Assembly (NCBI GenBank): GCA_022432975.1
Contig: CM039502.1
Span: 22,097,228-22,161,227, forward strand
DNA length: 64,000 bases
Direction of reading: 5' to 3'
DNA from: Begonia masoniana
Taxonomy: Eukaryota; Streptophyta; Magnoliopsida; Cucurbitales; Begoniaceae
Position 1 is the stretch's first letter; the number at the start of each line of letters is the position of its first letter. The position numbers and the translations under genes are program-made. The notes below the pieces were generated by a model, which was not told where the DNA came from, searched no databases, and was given only the letters and a program-made list of their open reading frames with translations. Positions 54,325-64,000 of this stretch are shown one piece after another.

Positions 54325-57300
54325 TGTGACAACCCCGAGACCCGATCGGGGTCCGAGGAGCCATCACTCTGGACAGAATAGAAAAACGTAGACTATATAT
54401 TTTTTTAAAACTTTTAAACTTCTAAAGGCCTTGACTGAAAATTCAAAGAGGAAACCTTCTCTGGAAGTGAAGGTTGGAAGACGTGAAAACAAGAAAAATA
54501 GGAAACAGAAATGGACGACTGAAATAAAGAAATAGAATTAAAACATAAAAGAAAAGGAACATAAAAATGGGAAACATAAATTTGAAGACGTTCTGTGGGA
54601 GGCTACAGTAGCCGTGGACCTTTAAAATCAAAGTTGGGGTCTGTGGACAAACAGAATCCGTGGACGTTTAAAAATAAAAGCAGTGATCGTGGAAGTTTGA
54701 ATTAAAAGATAAAACTGTGGACATTTAAAGTCAAAGACAGGAAACAGAAAACGACAAAAGTCCGTGGACGTTTAACACTTAGCCGAATATTTGAAACAAT
54801 TACTAGACTGGCGAGTACTGTGGACAACTATTTTCAGATGGCAACATGGACGACTATTTTTAGAGGCAGCATGGATGTTTAAAATAACAGGCAGAATGGA
54901 CAATAAATTTTAAGGACAGGATGGACGACTGAGTCCGAAGGCAAAATGGACTACTGTTTTACAGAAGGCGTGAACGACTATCTTCAATGGCAGCTTGGAC
55001 TTTTAAGAAAAACAGAAGGCAGGATGGACGACTATTTTAACAGAGGACGTAGACGACTGAGCCTAAAGGCAAAATGGACCATTATTTTGAAGGCAGAATG
55101 GACGTGGACGACTATTTTACAGAAGAGAATGACAACTGTTTTAAAAGGGCAGAAGTGACTGTGGACGACTAACACTTAGCCAAAATACTGGAAAATTTGA
55201 AAACTAGAAACAGAAGGCAGAATGGGTGATAAAATTTAAAGACAGAATGGACAATAAATACAGAAGAACTTATAGCAGAATGCACGGATAACTTTAAAAC
55301 CAGAGACCATCCATGCACAGACTAACAGAGAAAATATTCCAAACAATTCCAGAATACTTCAGAACATAAATTCAACTGTCAAATACAGAGGTTTTAATTT
55401 CATCAACAACAGAACCTATACTTTACAAAATTTCCAACAGAGTTCTTAAACAAAACACAAAACTATGACAGAGTTTTTAAAACCAAAACACCAGAGTTCC
55501 AGTAGGGTTTACAGACATGGACTTTACTTAAAATACTTAAACCTCTAAACAGAAGTTTGTCTGGCTGCAGCAACCAATCACAATGAGCTCGGTCCGCCAA
55601 CTTCCACTACTCATCAGCTTGAGGCACAAAGTCCTCATCTGGAGGATCCATACCTACAACAGGGAGTTCAACTATGAGCTAGAGCTCAGTAAGAACATGA
55701 AATACAGTGATGCACGTGCTATGCATGAACATTTTCAAATACATGAACATTACATTACATTACACATTACATTACATTACATTACATTACATTACATTAC
55801 ATTACATTACATTACATTACATTACATTACATTACATTACATTACATTACATTACATTACATTACATTACATTACATTACATTACATTACATTACATTAC
55901 ATTACATTACATTACATTACATTACATTACATTACATTACATTACATTACATTACATTACATTACATTACATTACATTACATTACATTACATTACATTAC
56001 ATTACATTACATTACATTACATTACATTACATTACATTACATTACATTACATTACATTACATTACATTACATTACATTACATTACATTACATTACATTAC
56101 ATTACATTACATTACATTACATTACATTACATTACATTACATTACATTACATTACATTACATTACATTACATTACATTACATTACATTACATTACATTAC
56201 ATTACATTACATTACATTACATTACATTACATTACATTACATTACATTACATTACATTACATTACATTACATTTCACTGGACAGGGAGGTATAAGTGGGA
56301 AGAAGAGCTAGCGAAACAGGAGTACATGCCACAACAGGACATAATAGAAGTACATGACAGGATGCCAGTCCTCATCCACACTTAACCATACATTTCATTA
56401 CAGGTTTTATCTTACTTAACTTCAAACCATGTGCAGAAAACATTTACATGGCTTTCAGGAAAAACGTGTATGCATGAACATTTACGGTGCTTGAACATAG
56501 CAGAGACAGGCGGCAGAATAACAAAGCAAGACATAAAATAAAACACATTTAACCTAAAACATAACCTACGGTTTAACTACCCAACGACAATCCCGACAAC
56601 ATAAACCTAGTACCTCCGTATTGTAGGGCCTTAAGGGCCGAACTTATACGCATGAACTTACCTGGTTGCTGTCGAGTTGATATTCTTGATCGTCTCGGAA
56701 ATGAACGAACCTATGATGTGCATGAAAGAAAAATCATCAAGCTGCAAATGCTAACTAATACTTGGCAGGATATGCAGCAAACTCATTTCAACTTTTTAGA
56801 AAACACACCAACGTGTTTTTATCCAAAAACAGTGAGTTCTATCTCTAAATATCATAACCCTAAACCTCAGTAAAAACTCACCTTAAACTTGTCCAAACTC
56901 GTTGGCATTAGTAGACGTTTACCTTAGCGGAGAAGCAGAAAGAAATCTGAGGAGATCGAAGTAACTTCGATGGTTGTTTGTCGACTAGAAGAGAGAAAAA
57001 TAGAGAAGAGATGGAAGGAAACAGAGAAATGAAGTGTGAAAGTGGAAAGCTTAACGTGGAAGATAAGAGAAAAGTGGGATTTGGCTTCTTCCACAAGATT
57101 TGGACAAGTGGCATGCCCACATTGGCTCACTCCCACCAACCTTAATCTACTTCCTAAATTGCCCCCCCTCTTTGGTTTCCAACTAAATTGTCATTTAGTT
57201 CTTTGTTTCGGTTACTCCTTGGTTTGGTCTCCCCCACTAAACATTCCACAATTTCAATAAAATAATCACTACATTAATAGCGAAATAATCCCAACCAATA

Positions 57301-57342
57301 ATTTAAGGAATAATTCCATGGCAAAAAATGCCGGGTGTTACA
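54325..57342 (-). mobile_element. Solo LTR with giant pentanucleotide microsatellite, duplication TAGTT
   Basis: The + strand starts TGTGACAACC and ends GGGTGTTACA (3018 bp), flanked by TAGTT at 54320-54324 and 57343-57347. Minus orientation is inferred from inverted ACCAGGTAAGTTCATG with CTACAATACGGAGGTACTAGG (56665-56610) and a block near 55690-55660. The GGACGACT-rich segment (54840-55180) is built from short related repeats. No coding domain. Confidence 0.88.
55749..56271 (+). repeat. (TTACA)n microsatellite, about 100 near-perfect units
   Basis: Five-base units run from 55749 to 56271 with one interruption (ACAC at about 55761-55766). Open frames encoding (ITLHY)n result from the repeat and are not proteins. 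Confidence 0.98.
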
Positions 57343-57347
57343 TAGTT

Positions 57348-57449
57348 TCTGTCAATACTTCTCCATGATAATGCTTAACTCTCTGATCATTGTCCTTGAA
57401 ATTTCTACCACTTTTTTTGTCCCATAATTCCAGAGTGTCGTATGGAAAT
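57348..57449 (-). mobile_element. Athila-like sliver between two solo LTRs
   Basis: 102 bp of the host Athila element between the TAGTT duplication and the GAAAT duplication. It ends in TCGTATGGAAAT and continues in register at 60199, when the LTR is removed, towards the integrase. Confidence 0.75.
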
Positions 57450-60193
57450 TGTAACGCCCGAGATTTTGGTTTCTGCTTATTAGGGTTAAATTCGTAAATA
57501 GAGGAATTTCAGACCGTTTTAAGAACGGAAAGTTTTGTTAGAACCCTAAGAATTAATTAGGATATTTTGTGGAATAAGAAAATTTTGGAGAATCCAAATC
57601 AATAGGTTAAATCCCAAAATAAGTAAAGGATTAAGTGGAAGGGCAAAATGATAATTTTGTAAGTTAAAAATTTAATTAAAAACAAACCCCCCTCCCTTTC
57701 AGTTTCTTCATTTCACGATTACACCTCCAGAGAGCTTCTCCCCTTAGGCGATTTCATGCCTCCTTCAACATTTCCTTCCACGGCCGATGATTTCTCTTCC
57801 GGCGATTGTTCTCTCCTTCGTTTTCTTCAACAATTCAACGCTCTAGGTAAGGCTCTAGTGTTCTATGAGTTTACATTGATAACTGTTAGGGTTTATCGAT
57901 TTAGGATTTGAAAAATTATCGGTTTAAGTTAGAAATTGATTAGGTTATTAATTAATGGTTATTAATGATGTACTTATGGTGGTTGTTGATAATTAGGTTG
58001 GAAGAATAAGAATAAGTTGGATTTTGGTGGTTGAATAGTGTAAAAGCCATTGATGGCTTGTTATTAAGATTGTGAGTGCGAAGTACTTGGTAAAATGCCC
58101 GAAAGAGTTAATCCAAAGTTTTTAGGAAGTTTTCCTTAGCTAGGAGTTTTGTTTGGTTAGGAACGGTTTATGTAGAATCGATTCTAATGACAGATTGTGA
58201 ATTGCCTTAAGTGAACCAAGCTTAAGGACAGTACTCGGCTTTCTAAAGACGCCAGATAAGTGTGTGTTAGGTTTTTGGCCCTTAAGGCTCTACGTTGTAT
58301 CGATACTAGGATATATGTGTTTTGATGATGTATGATAGGTTGTGGGGTTTTGAGGAGTTGGGTAGTCTAGGATGTTGACTATGTGATCGTTTCGTTTTCT
58401 ATTGAGCTATGAATGTCGATAGATTTGTCATTGAGGACTGTGTATGTTTTACGTGTAATTCTCTCATGCATCATGTTCTCCATTAACGGTCTATGAAACG
58501 TTTTTGCATACATGTTTTTATGTAAAAAGAAGTAAATAATGAAAAAGTTAAGCTCGGGTTATGAGTGAGTAGGGCACATGGCATGATAAATGGCAACTCA
58601 TGGTAAGACAAAACACCCGAGAAATGAAAACTCATGGTAAGTTATCTGGTCTACTGGGTAGACGGGGTAGTGCATGTTACTACTACTACGTAAATCCTGG
58701 CTTTTCTCATGTTATGTAATGTAAAGATATGAAAATGAACATGTTTTGCGAAAGTCATGCATTCACGTTTATGTTCATGTTTAGTGCACTCCTTACTAAG
58801 TATTAGGCTTACTGTTTAAATCGTATGATGTAGGTGACGAAGTGGAAGGTGAAGAACCCCCTCTTGACGACAAAGTATAGGTGGTCGACGGATGGTGCTC
58901 GTGGCGACGAGAAGTGTTTTGGCATGGCCAAATGACCCGTGGGTGTGCTCCGAGTAATTTTTGGTAAATACGAGTGAATATGATAGATAAAGGATTAGTT
59001 GTCGATGATGTCTATTTTTGGATGAATTATATAGTGGATAGCTTGGAGATGTGGTTGTTTTGGATAGGTTATGAATGAACTTACTTTTGAAATGTCTTTA
59101 TGGATTTCCGCTGTGTATTTTGATATGGATGAAATGGTTTAGAATTTGGGTAGGATTTGATGATTAGAGTATGAGGTTTTCAAGTAAATGGTGTGTATAT
59201 TGGGTGGAGATTTATGTGGATGATTTGGAGATATTATATGATTGAGTTTATAGGTAAAAGTTGGAGAAAATGGCAAAGGAAAGGGGAAATGAAGGAAAAG
59301 GGGCAGCTGGTCGCACAGCTGGCACGCGCAGGGCGCCAGACAGAGCGAGCAGGGCGCGCAATGGCGCGCTTCCCTACTCAGCCGATCGATCGGAAAAGCT
59401 TCTGGAAAAATAGGCGCAAAGCAGATCGATCGCCGATTGATCGGCGCCCATGGCTGATCGATCTGCCAAATGCAAGGTGAATGGTCGGGCACCCAAGAGG
59501 GTGCCGATTGATCTGTTGAGGGGCCGATCGATCGGCTCCCGTGGGACGCAAGGCGCGCATGCGCTGTAGGCACGCGGGGCGTGCACGGCGGGCGCATTGT
59601 GGGTAGACGCACGGTGCGCGGTGAAGCGCAGTGCGGACCGTGGCCGAGCGGTTGGCACGTGGTGCGGGCCGTGGCCGACCGATTGGCACACGATGTGCGG
59701 TTGGCGAGGCGCAGTGCGCACGGTGCGCGATGGGCGTGCGAAGAGCACGTTGCGAGGCGCAGTGCTCGCGTCCGTGGCTGAGCGATAGGTGCGGTGCATG
59801 CGGGATCGTGTGCCGTGGCTTTGCGGTAGGCGCCCTAGGTGGTGAAATGGTGACTGCCCGATGGGTGTGCAATGGATGCAGGATGCGCTGGCTGTGCGCG
59901 CGACATGGGCGCGAGGCATGCACACAGGGTGCGCAAGGGGCGCGCCCCATGCATACCCTCCTCCATGTTTTGAAGCCCCAAGTCTTAAGTGATGTTTTCT
60001 GACTTTAAAAGAGTTGTTTTAAATACGTTTTAAGTTAGACCCTAAATGTCGATGGAGGAGGATCGGTCATCCAAGTCCGTTATTTAATGTGTTAAGGAGA
60101 AAAATGAAAAATTTAATGTAAGCAGACGAAGGTTAAGTGAAATGTATATCACAGCATGGGTGTGGTGGCCCTGATGGGATTGGGATCGTCACA
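57450..60193 (+). mobile_element. Solo LTR with GC-rich GATCGATCGG tail, duplication GAAAT
   Basis: It starts TGTAACGCCCGAG and ends GGGATCGTCACA (2744 bp), flanked by GAAAT at 57445-57449 and 60194-60198. Features in order are AAGAACGGAAAGTTTTGTTA (57520), a CT-rich leader, CTCTAGGTAAGGCTC (57840), CAGATAAGTGTG with GGCTCTACGTTGTATCGATA (58253-58310), short CTCATGGTAAG repeats (58595-58640), GTATGATGTAGGTGACGAAG (58825), and a GC-rich tail (59290-59960). It belongs to the same family as 10478-13195. Long ORFs in the GC-rich tail are compositional artefacts. Confidence 0.9.
59290..59960. repeat. GC-rich, CpG-dense LTR tail with GATCGATCGG palindromes
   Basis: Abrupt jump in GC content and CpG density against an AT-rich background. 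CGATCGATCGG, GCCGATTGATC and GGCGCGC variants recur. Similar tails lie at 12800-13180 and 39290-39590 in two other LTRs. Confidence 0.8.
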
Positions 60194-60230
60194 GAAATAT
60201 TTTTGTGATTTCGAATGACTCAGACCATCT

Positions 60231-61429
60231 AGATTTCAGCTTTCCTGGAAACAACTTCATTCTAGAATTAAAGAGCAATACCTTCTGTCCCTTCTAAAAA
60301 ATCCTATGCTGTACCTTTCTGTATGCCATTTTTTCACTTTTTCTTTATAAACCTTTGCATTTTCGTAGGCTCCCATTCGCAACTCCTCTAATTCTTGCAA
60401 CTGTAAAAATCTACTCATTTCTGCTTGCTGCAAATCCAAGTTCAGTGCTTTTATTGCCCAAAAAGCCTTGTGTTCTAACTCTACAGGAAGATGACAAGCT
60501 TTTCCATAAATCATATTGTATGGAGTAGTGCCTAGAAGAGTCTTATAAGCTGTTCTATAAGTCCATAATGCGTCGTCTAATTTATGTGACCAGTCCTTTA
60601 GATTCGGATTCACTACCTTCTCCAAAATCCGTTTTATTTCCCTGTTAGATACTTCTGCTTGGCCATTGCTTTGTGGTTGGTATGTTGTTATCACATTGTG
60701 TCTAACTCCATACTTACTCAATAACCTAGTGAAGGATCTATTGCAGAAATGAAATCCTCTATCACTGATAATCGCTCTGGGAGTTCCAAACCTTGTGAAG
60801 ATATTTTTCTACAAAAATTTTAACACATTTTTCCCTTAATTGTTTGGCAATGCTACAGCTTCTATCCATTTAGAAACATAATCGACTGCCAAGAGGATAT
60901 ATTGGTTCCCATGAGATGCTGGGAAGGGTCCCATGAAGTCGATCCCCCAGACATCAAAAACTTCAATCTGCATGATGTTAGTCAGCGGCAACTCATGTTT
61001 TCTTGATATGTTTCCTACTCTTTAGCACCTGTCACAGCTTTTCACAAAATTATTAGCATCTTTAAAAAAGGTAGGCCAGTACAAACCTGATTGTAGAACT
61101 TTCACGGTTGTATGTGTTCCTCCATAATGACCTTCGTATGATGTTGCATGGCATTGCTGCAGCACTTGCACCATTTCTTCTTTTGGTATACATCTTCTCA
61201 GCAACTGGTCCGCGCATTGTTTGAAGAGGAATGGTTCATCCCAAAAATATTGCTTCACGTCTTTCAAGAACTTCCTTTTCTGCTGATAATATATGTCGAG
61301 AGGGATGATATCACTCACAATATAATAGATAAAGTCTGCATACCAAGGCACTGGAGATACAGCCAATTTTAACATCTGTTCATCTGGGAATATTTCCTTG
61401 ATACTCTCTCCAAATCGCTCTTCGTTCAT
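60231..61429 (-). pseudogene. Athila-like integrase, broken
   Basis: The minus strand from 61429 shows a zinc domain (HATSYEGHYGGTHTTVKVL ... CDRC, His-His-Cys-Cys) ending about 61022. The core follows with frameshifts: [13 protein letters not shown] (first Asp, about 60966-60928), [11 protein letters not shown] (second Asp), and [15 protein letters not shown] (Glu). Then [22 protein letters not shown] and a basic C-terminus, to about 60231. Stops occur near 61027 and in 60722-60860. Confidence 0.85.
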
Positions 61430-61432
61430 ATT

Positions 61433-62100
61433 TTCCAGTCGAGATAAATGATCTGCAACTTAGTTTTTGCATCCATTTCTGTCACGGATTTCTAGATCAA
61501 ACTCTTGAAGCAATAGCACCCAGCGAATTAATCTTGGTTTAGCATCCTTCTTCGCAACCAAGTACTTGATTGCTGTATGATCGGTATACACAATAACCTT
61601 TGTTCCTATCAAATATGCTCTGAATTTATCAAATGCGAACACCACTGCGAGTAGCTCTTTTTCAGTAGTCGTATAATTTTTTTGAGCTTCATTTAGAGTT
61701 TTGTTGGCATAATAGATGAAATGGAATACTCTGTCTTTTTCTGTCCCAACACTACTCCCACAGCATAGTCGCTTGCATCACACATCAAAATAAATGGTGA
61801 AGTCCAATCAGGTGCGGTGATCAACTTCTGTTTCAACAAATTAAACGCTTCCAAACAATTCTTGTCGAAGTTAAAAGAAGTGTTATGCACTAGTAACATG
61901 CATAGAGGTTTAGAAATTTTTGAAAAGTCTTTGATAAAGCGACAATAAAATCTTGCATGTCCCAAAAAGCTTCTAATCCCCTTCACTGTCTTTGGTTGGG
62001 TCAATTTCTCAATTATGTCCACCTTGGCTTTGTCTACTTCCAACCCTTTCTCTGAAACTCGATGCCCAAGTACTATTCCTTCTGGAACCATGAAGTGTCA
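61433..62100 (-). pseudogene. Athila-like RNase H and RT tail, broken
   Basis: 62091-61693 reads GIVLGHRVSEKGLEVDKAK and SFLGHARFYCRFIKDFSKIS, the RT thumb, then [19 protein letters not shown], the RNase H start with catalytic Asp. 61645-61460 continues [28 protein letters not shown] and [16 protein letters not shown] frameshift near 61700 separates them. Confidence 0.85.
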
Positions 62101-62830
62101 TTTCTCCCAATTGAGTACTAGGTTTGTTTCCATGCATCTTTTCAGAACTTTCTCCAGATTCTTTAAACATAAGTCGAAATATTCTCCCACAATGGAGAAA
62201 TCATCCATAACTATCTCCAAACACTCTTCAACCATGTCTGAAAAGATGGCCATCATGCAGCGCTGGAATGTTGCTGGAGCATTACACAACCTGAAAGGCA
62301 TCCTCCTAAAATTGAATGTTCCATAATGACACATGAAGGTTGTTTTCTCCTGATCTTCGGGAGCAGTTGTGATCTGATTATACCCAGAATAGTCATCTAG
62401 AAAATAGTAGAATTTCTTGCCTGCCAACCTGTCCAACATTTGATCGATAAAAGGCATAGGATAATGATCCTTACGTGTGGCTTTATTTAGTCTTCTGTAG
62501 TCCATGCAAATCCTCCATCCTGTTACAGTCATTGTTGGAATTAATTCATTTTTTTAATTGGCTATCACAGCTGTTCCTCCTTTCTTTGGAACGCATTGGA
62601 CTGGGCTAATCTAAGAGCTATCTGAAATAGGGTAAATGATGCCAGCATCTAACCACTTAAGAATCCCTTTTTTCACCATTTCTTTCATCACTGGATTTAG
62701 CCTTCTCTGCTGCTCTATCGATGTACTATAGCCCTCTTCTAATAGTATTTTGTGCATGTAAATACTATGACTAATCCCCTTTATATCTTTTACTGTCCAT
62801 GCGAGAGCTTGTTTATGGCTTTTCAAAACA
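62098..62830 (-). pseudogene. Athila-like reverse transcriptase, broken
   Basis: 62826-62611 carries SIYMHKILLEEGY, LNPVMKEMVKKGILKWLDAG and IYPISDSS, the RT N-terminal part. A TAG and a frameshift follow near 62540-62610. 62532-62098 reads WRICMDYRRLNKAT, YYFLDDYSGYNQI (first catalytic Asp), TTFMCHYGTFNFRRMPF and EIVMDDFSIVG (MDD box intact), then CLKNLEKVLKRC. Catalytic Asp residues are present; the frame is not. Confidence 0.87.
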
Positions 62831-62979
62831 TGTAATAATTCTTGCTCTTGCGTGGTTGATAAAGCTGCTGAAATAATAATAGGAAGTGTATCTTTAAGTC
62901 CCAGGAACGCATATTTGAGGTGAGATGGCAGTTGTTTAAGTTCTAATGTTGGTGCCTTTTCACTCGATGGCTGAAGAAT

Positions 62980-63579
62980 CTATGGGATATCTTCTGTTCT
63001 GATTAGTGCCTCAAACTGCTTTCTATAGTTGTGAGAAAGTTGTTTTGCTTCTTCTGCCTTTATTTCTTCTGATATACCAAAACAATTTTCTTCATCATAA
63101 GGACATTTCATGGCCTTCAAAACATTGAAGATGATCTGTTGATCATTTACTCTCATAGTGAGTTCACCTTTGTGCACGTCAATTAAGGTTCTTCCAGTGG
63201 CCAAGAATGGTCTTCCCAGGATGATAGGTGCCTCACGATCTACTTCATAGTCCAGTATAATAAAGTCTGCTGGAAAAAGGAACTTGTCTACCTTTACGAG
63301 CACGTCTTCTATCTTCTCTTGAGGATGAGTTAGCGAGCGATCAGTAAGTTATAAAGTTACAATTGTGGGTCGAACTTCTTCAATCCCCAGTTTCTTGAAA
63401 ATCGACATGGGCATCAGGTTAATACTTGCTCCTGAGTTGCATAGAGCTTTTACAAAGTAATTGTTGCCAATCGTACATTGAATGGTGAAACTGCTAGGAT
63501 CTTTCAATTTCGGTGGGATCTTGTTCTGTAGGATGTAGCTCGTCTCTTCAGTCATGGCTACCATCTCATATTCTCCCAA
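62980..63579 (-). pseudogene. Athila-like protease with altered active site
   Basis: It reads IPPKLKDPSSFTIQCTIGN, ALCNSGASINLMPMSIFKKLG, and, after a stop near 63349, VLVKVDKFLFPADFIILDYE and PIILGRPFLATGRTLIDV. This is the retropepsin-like protease of Athila elements. The active-site motif reads N-S-G instead of D-x-G: the catalytic Asp codon is AAC. The same motif in the + strand copy at 10447 keeps the Asp. Confidence 0.85.
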
Positions 63580-64000
63580 CCTTCTTTTTTTTTGATAAAA
63601 TATCCTTCATGAATTTCGTGTAGTTGGGCATCCGTTCAAGAGTTTCCACCAATGACACATTAATGTGTAGCTACTTTAAAACATCCTGAAATTTTCTAAA
63701 CTGTTTGTCCTGAGTGTGTTTCTGTAGTCTTTGAGGAAATGGTGGTAGTGGCTTCTGGATTCTTAACTCATCCTGCTGTTACTGTGGTGTTGCTGCAACA
63801 TCTGCCGATGGATTGCTTTTTTATGTTTCGTTTGATTCTTCTTGTTCAACCATCGTTTTTTGATTTCTTGAATTCTCTGTTTTCTGTTGCTTTTCTGGAT
63901 ATTCTAGTTCCCTTCCATACCTCAATACTATGGCCTTGCAATGCTATTTTCCTGGTCTCTGTGGAACTTCAGTGTCACTTGGTAGTTGCCCTGTAGTCCT
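63580..64000 (-). mobile_element. Athila-like gag-protease linker, degenerate
   Basis: This should be the C-terminal gag/linker on the minus strand. Short similarity to such linkers (FPQRLQK-like and PNYTKFMKD-like stretches near 63600-63740) is visible, but frames are broken and there is a T run at 63584-63593. The ORF on the + strand here is a shadow. Confidence 0.5.

Larger units (their letters stand above)
47738..64000 (-). mobile_element. Athila-like Ty3/gypsy element, minus strand, 5' part beyond window
   Basis: On the minus strand this holds a protease (63579 down), RT, RNase H and integrase (to 60231). The 3' region carries an envelope-like ORF (51207-50194), a polypurine tract (49056-49041) and a 3' LTR (49040-47738). 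Between integrase and envelope-like ORF it is interrupted by two solo LTRs and a rearranged duplicate. Gag and 5' LTR lie right of the window. The Athila assignment rests on RT/IN style ([35 protein letters not shown]) and the envelope-like ORF. Confidence 0.85.

Noticed and set aside
55583..56311. ITLHY-repeat ORFs
   Set aside because: Translation of a pentanucleotide microsatellite in several frames; not a protein.
59374..59950. Overlapping 180-190 residue ORFs on the minus strand
   Set aside because: They arise from the GC-rich, stop-poor LTR tail; composition is biased in all frames and no domain is seen.

Overview
This is nuclear DNA of a flowering plant, most likely a core eudicot; the species cannot be named from sequence alone. 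The evidence is one intron-rich plant cell-wall gene, Ty1/copia, Athila and Tekay-type retroelements, a 5S-derived Cassandra TRIM, and several kilobase-long LTRs that begin TGTAAC. About 85-90% of the window is transposable element. There is no operon, CRISPR array or prokaryotic feature, and I saw no tRNA gene or functional rRNA gene by eye.

Left block (1 to about 24,550): nested elements on the + strand. A decayed SIRE/Maximus-like copia (1 to about 9,300) has gag-PR-IN-RT-RH, an envelope-like ORF and a 3' LTR. That ORF is split by a solo LTR (5,724-7,573, duplication AGTGC). The copia sits in the gag of an Athila-like element whose pieces are gag-PR (9,302-10,477), integrase (17,025-17,930), 3' region (21,539-23,317) and 3' LTR (23,318 to about 24,550). 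The Athila is interrupted by a composite of two long LTRs (10,478-16,956) and by a solo LTR (17,935-21,533, duplication CTAAT) that carries a 60-bp satellite.

Host island (about 24,550-31,647): a complete eight-exon gene (26,474-30,871, +) encoding a 692-residue QUA2/TSD2-like putative pectin methyltransferase. All splice junctions and phases agree and there is no internal stop.

Right block (31,648-64,000): a solo LTR (31,648-34,638, duplication CTATT) contains an almost complete Cassandra TRIM (duplication AAGAT). A 124-bp sliver of possible host sequence follows. Then comes a minus-strand Tekay-like chromovirus (34,768-47,737). Each of its LTRs is broken by another solo LTR (37,225-39,911 and 44,767-47,462). 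Its 5' LTR is also broken by a minus-strand Athila-like element (47,738 to beyond 64,000). That Athila in turn holds two more solo LTRs (54,325-57,342 and 57,450-60,193) and a scrambled, indel-ridden duplicate of its own sequence (about 51,600-54,210).

Main points: target-site duplications fix the nesting order. The long LTRs, though different in sequence, share one layout: a splice-donor-like block, a spacer prone to tandem repeats, then a GATGTAGGTGAC-like block. One spacer is a hairpin array with compensatory changes. Related envelope-like ORFs occur in both the copia and the Athila element. All retroelement proteins are broken; only the QUA2-like gene looks functional.
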